Positions 8,545 to 10,246 of a stretch of DNA of 10,246 nt are shown one piece after another. The DNA comes from Larix sibirica (Eukaryota > Streptophyta > Pinopsida > Pinales > Pinaceae): positions 1 through 10,246 of the forward strand of contig NWUY0303876685.1 of the NCBI GenBank assembly GCA_004151065.3, given 5' to 3'. A program made the position numbers and the translations under genes. Position 1 is the first letter of the stretch, and each line of letters begins with the position of its first letter. Below the pieces are notes generated by a model. It saw nothing but the letters and a program-made list of their open reading frames with translations. It was not told where the DNA came from and made no database searches.

Positions 8545-9040
8545 ATAGGTACGACCCCTCCATTCAATCTCTACCTTGTCCAATAATCCTTGTGTGATAT
8601 CAATCTCCACCAACATACAACCGACCCGCTTTCCCATACCCCTCAAAATCTCCTCCCCAACATGCATAAAACGACCCAGGTGATTTCCAACGGTAGTGAA
8701 TGCCTCCCTGTTCCACATCGCCAGTGGAAACCCTGGGAGCAAGACCCATAAGCGCCTAAAATGGATGTTCTCTAAACATGGGTCAAAACTAAATGCCAAC
8801 ACTTGATCATCAAGCTCCCATGATCCTTCAACCAATCTTTGTGGAGAATGAGAGTCGCATGTTCTTCTTTCCAAAAGATGAATCCATACCGTCCTTTTGG
8901 CAAGATGGATATTTCTGTACAATAACCCAACAAAGACCCCCAAGTAGCCACCCAACCAACAATATCACAACGGTTCATGGCTTTATAGCTGAATTTACCT
9001 ACTAATTCCATAAGTGATAAACCCACAACATTTTCCAGGA
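8545..9040 (-). other. DUF4283 domain of ORF1 (two frames)
   Basis: The first half lies in one frame (ORF 9062-8772): LMELVGKFSYKAMNRCDIV, a WV..W core, then ISILPKGRYGFIFWKEEHA and ILHKDWLKDHGSLMIKCW. The second half lies in another frame (ORF 8955-8539): FSFDPCLENIHFRRLWVLLP, GFPLAMWNREAF, a G-N-x-L-G-R-F stretch and CMLVEIDITQGL...VEIEWRGRTYV. Together these match the DUF4283 pattern (LVGKF, L..G.F.F.F, W...G..L, LWVxLPGxPL, A.GN.LGRF, VLVEID...G, I.W.G) found in ORF1 proteins of plant LINEs. The frame change falls at about 8795-8810. The role in RNA binding is inferred from the family. Confidence 0.85.
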
Positions 9041-9508
9041 CCACATCACACCCCAACACCATTTTACTCCCACCCTACTTGAGCTTCCACTTCTTAGCGC
9101 ACTTAAAATCCCCACGGATTGGGCCATAACCATATGTGTATCCCTTACAAGAGGCCACACCCATTATAGAATCCCTATAAGATATAGCAAGCCCCTTCAG
9201 CCCAATACCCCCCTAGCACTAGAAACACTAGATAAAATACCACCATGGATACTTCTACTACCTGGATTAAAAGTGTTGGCCCCCAAATCTAGACCCCTCA
9301 CAACCATCAGATCCTTCAAACAGTCACTCAAAAACCCATCACCACAAACTACAACCAGACTGTCTCCAGGAATGGAATAGGATTCATGATAAATATCCCA
9401 ATATTCCTCATCAGTTTTGAATAATCCCTCACGATCCCATCTCTCATCTAAAACCACATCATCATCCCCTACCACATCACTACTTACATGGACACCCAAA
9501 TTTTCCAT

Positions 9509-9825
9509 CACAGCCCAAAAATAACACTTAGAAACACTCCTTCTGGAATAACCCGCACCACAAAACTCGCCAGATGTCTCCAGCGAATCCACAAACGATA
9601 ACACAAAAAATGACACCCGCCAAGAGGAATCTACTGCCAAAAGGAACCAAAAATAATTGGGGAATAAAACTGGACACCACCACAACACAACACAATAATG
9701 TGGAAAACCCCACGTCGACCAATTTAGATGCAGGAAACAAAACTTGACCACCCAACAGCAGCAACCATGGAAACCCTCATTTCCAGAAGGTGGTTTCCCC
9801 TCGCATGGTGCTTAAAGGAGGGGCT
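9509..9825 (-). other. LINE 5' leader (probable 5' UTR)
   Basis: This is the stretch upstream of the chosen ORF1 start, read on the minus strand. It is rich in G and T and has two open frames (9528-9764 and the upstream part of 9197-9751) that encode hydrophobic, Cys/Val/Trp-rich peptides with no family likeness, as expected of translated noncoding DNA. A leader of about 300 nt that would carry an internal promoter fits a LINE, but I recognise no promoter motif. The outer border is set only by the LTR-like sequence that starts near 9826. Confidence 0.5.
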
Positions 9826-10082
9826 TGTGATAACCCCCTCATGGCCCCCCTCATTTCTGAAGGGTATAAGGGGTTGGTGGGAAATTCCATGAATCATCTT
9901 TCAATCATTGTTTTTTTATAGATATATTTTTATTTTTTTAATTTTTTTTTAAACTTGTCTTTTTATTTTTGTATTTTTTAAATTAAGATGTGTTATATTT
10001 TTAAGGATAGTGAGAAGTGTGCAAGGTGATTTTTTTGACTATGTCCTTTTATATGCATCAACTAGAGATTCTCCATCCTGGG

Positions 10083-10092
10083 TATAAATATA
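10083..10092 (+). promoter_or_regulatory. TATA box (LTR-type)
   Basis: TATAAATATA is a near-perfect plant TATA element. It stands about 140 bp before the primer-binding-site-like sequence, a distance that leaves room for R and U5 of an LTR. Transcription would start about 30 bp downstream, near 10115-10125. In AT-rich DNA such a match can occur by chance. Confidence 0.4.
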
Positions 10093-10231
10093 GATTCTAT
10101 TCACACATCTTTAAAGAAATAACACTTCATAAGAATATGATAGTTTCTGACCAGAAATAAAGAACTAGAGTTTAATTCAAGATTTTGGTGGAAAGTTGAA
10201 TTATTTAGAATTGGACTTTACCTCAATATAT

Positions 10232-10242
10232 TGGTGAGAGCA
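10232..10242 (+). other. Primer-binding-site-like sequence (tRNA-iMet), mutated
   Basis: TGGTGAGAGC matches TGGTATCAGAGC, the site complementary to the 3' end of plant initiator Met tRNA, except that ATC is replaced by a single G. The next bases, AAGGA, are also common after this site in plant LTR elements. The few-base spacing from a CA dinucleotide supports the reading; the changed core argues that the element is old. Confidence 0.45.
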
Positions 10243-10246
10243 AGGA

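Larger units (their letters stand above)
7818..9508 (-). pseudogene. LINE ORF1 (DUF4283 / zinc-knuckle protein), broken
   Basis: ORF1 of plant L1 elements makes an RNA-binding protein that forms the ribonucleoprotein with element RNA. The best start is the ATG at 9508 (MENLGVHV), which opens an acidic N-terminus (DDDVVLDE and similar). A TGA at 9197-9199 breaks this frame. Further on, RGDFKCAKKWKLK appears in another frame, followed by a TAG near 9080. The DUF4283 domain (about 9040-8545) is split by a frameshift near 8800. The zinc knuckle (8508-8467) is preceded by a TAG at 8539 and interrupted by another. A Ser/Gly-rich linker follows with at least two more frame changes and a TGA. The C-terminus is clean: STLVPSYDIQALRDHKSLAW and two lysines, then TGA at 7818-7820. 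The restored length would be about 560 codons. Function follows from the family; the breaks are seen directly. Confidence 0.85.
3181..9825 (-). mobile_element. Degenerate plant L1-type LINE with RNase H
   Basis: A near full-length but dead non-LTR retrotransposon lies on the minus strand. Seen in order from its 5' end (right): leader, ORF1 with DUF4283 and a CX2CX4HX4C knuckle, and ORF2 with endonuclease, reverse transcriptase, zf-RVT and RNase H. This order is known from plant L1-clade elements. The domains are collinear with no large gap, so decay was by point mutations and small indels and not by 5' truncation. Both ends are uncertain. The left end is placed where the 3' UTR-like sequence stops, near a TATAAGTATAG stretch on the minus strand. 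The right end is placed where an LTR-like TGTGATAACC begins. I found no clean poly(A) tail and no target-site duplication. The element class is sure; the borders are guesses within about 100-150 bp. Confidence 0.93.
9826..10246 (+). mobile_element. Probable LTR and start of an LTR retrotransposon
   Basis: Several marks of a plus-strand LTR line up. There is a TG-start, TGTGATAACCCC, at 9826. A T-rich U3-like tract spans about 9909-9975. A good TATA box, TATAAATATA, lies at 10083-10092. A CA at 10224-10225 is a possible LTR end. After a few bases comes TTGGTGAGAGCAAGG (10231-10245), which differs from the usual plant initiator-Met-tRNA primer-binding site TTGGTATCAGAGC by ATC replaced by G. 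This would give an LTR of about 400 bp whose internal region leaves the window. A solo LTR with flank is an alternative. The partner LTR and the 5-bp target duplication cannot be seen, so this stays a candidate. Confidence 0.5.

Noticed and set aside
8385-8597. Plus-strand ORF over the ORF1 zinc knuckle
   Set aside because: Antisense shadow; the minus strand carries the clear CX2CX4HX4C knuckle.
8793-9005. Plus-strand ORF over the DUF4283 region
   Set aside because: Antisense shadow of a recognised domain.
9528-9764. Hydrophobic 78-codon minus-strand ORF
   Set aside because: Lies in the LINE leader and overlaps the better ORF1 start frame; its composition looks like translated noncoding DNA.
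1-10246. CRISPR array, prokaryotic operon or defence system
   Set aside because: There are no short regularly spaced repeats, no ribosome-binding-site patterns and no intact genes; domain content and decay are those of plant transposons.

Overview
The window looks like intergenic, transposon-filled nuclear DNA of a land plant. It is AT-rich and has no intact long gene. Its main occupant is a decayed non-LTR retrotransposon whose domain set (DUF4283 plus zinc knuckle in ORF1; endonuclease, reverse transcriptase, zf-RVT and RNase H in ORF2) is typical of plant L1-clade LINEs. I cannot name the species; a large-genome plant is likely but not proven.

Layout, left to right. 1-1200: AT-rich DNA with a short unrecognised minus-strand ORF remnant with hydrophobic segments (344-850), a perfect 13-bp hairpin (906-953) and a 67-codon plus-strand ORF of doubtful status. 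1200-2276: nothing recognisable. 2277-2907: a degenerate tandem array of five units of about 120 bp. 2908-3180: A-rich low-complexity DNA and a stem-loop. About 3181-9825: the LINE, on the minus strand, so its 5' end is at the right. About 9826-10246: a probable LTR of a plus-strand LTR retrotransposon running out of the window, with a U3-like T-rich tract, a TATA box and a mutated initiator-Met-tRNA primer-binding site.

Reading the LINE on the minus strand: a G/T-rich leader; ORF1 (about 9508 to 7818) with an acidic N-terminus, DUF4283 RNA-binding-like domain, CCHC zinc knuckle and Ser/Gly-rich linker; then ORF2 (7821 to about 3671), which starts inside the ORF1 stop codon (ATGA overlap). 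ORF2 encodes an AP-like endonuclease, a linker, reverse transcriptase, zf-RVT and a C-terminal RNase H. In a live copy ORF1 would package the RNA and ORF2 would nick the target and copy the RNA into DNA. This copy is dead: ORF2 alone has at least five frameshifts and more than twenty premature stops, many of the kind that cytosine deamination produces.

I found no new defence system or other undescribed machinery. The points most worth a second look are the preserved ORF1/ORF2 overlap, the RNase H domain, the tandem array and the LTR candidate at the right edge.
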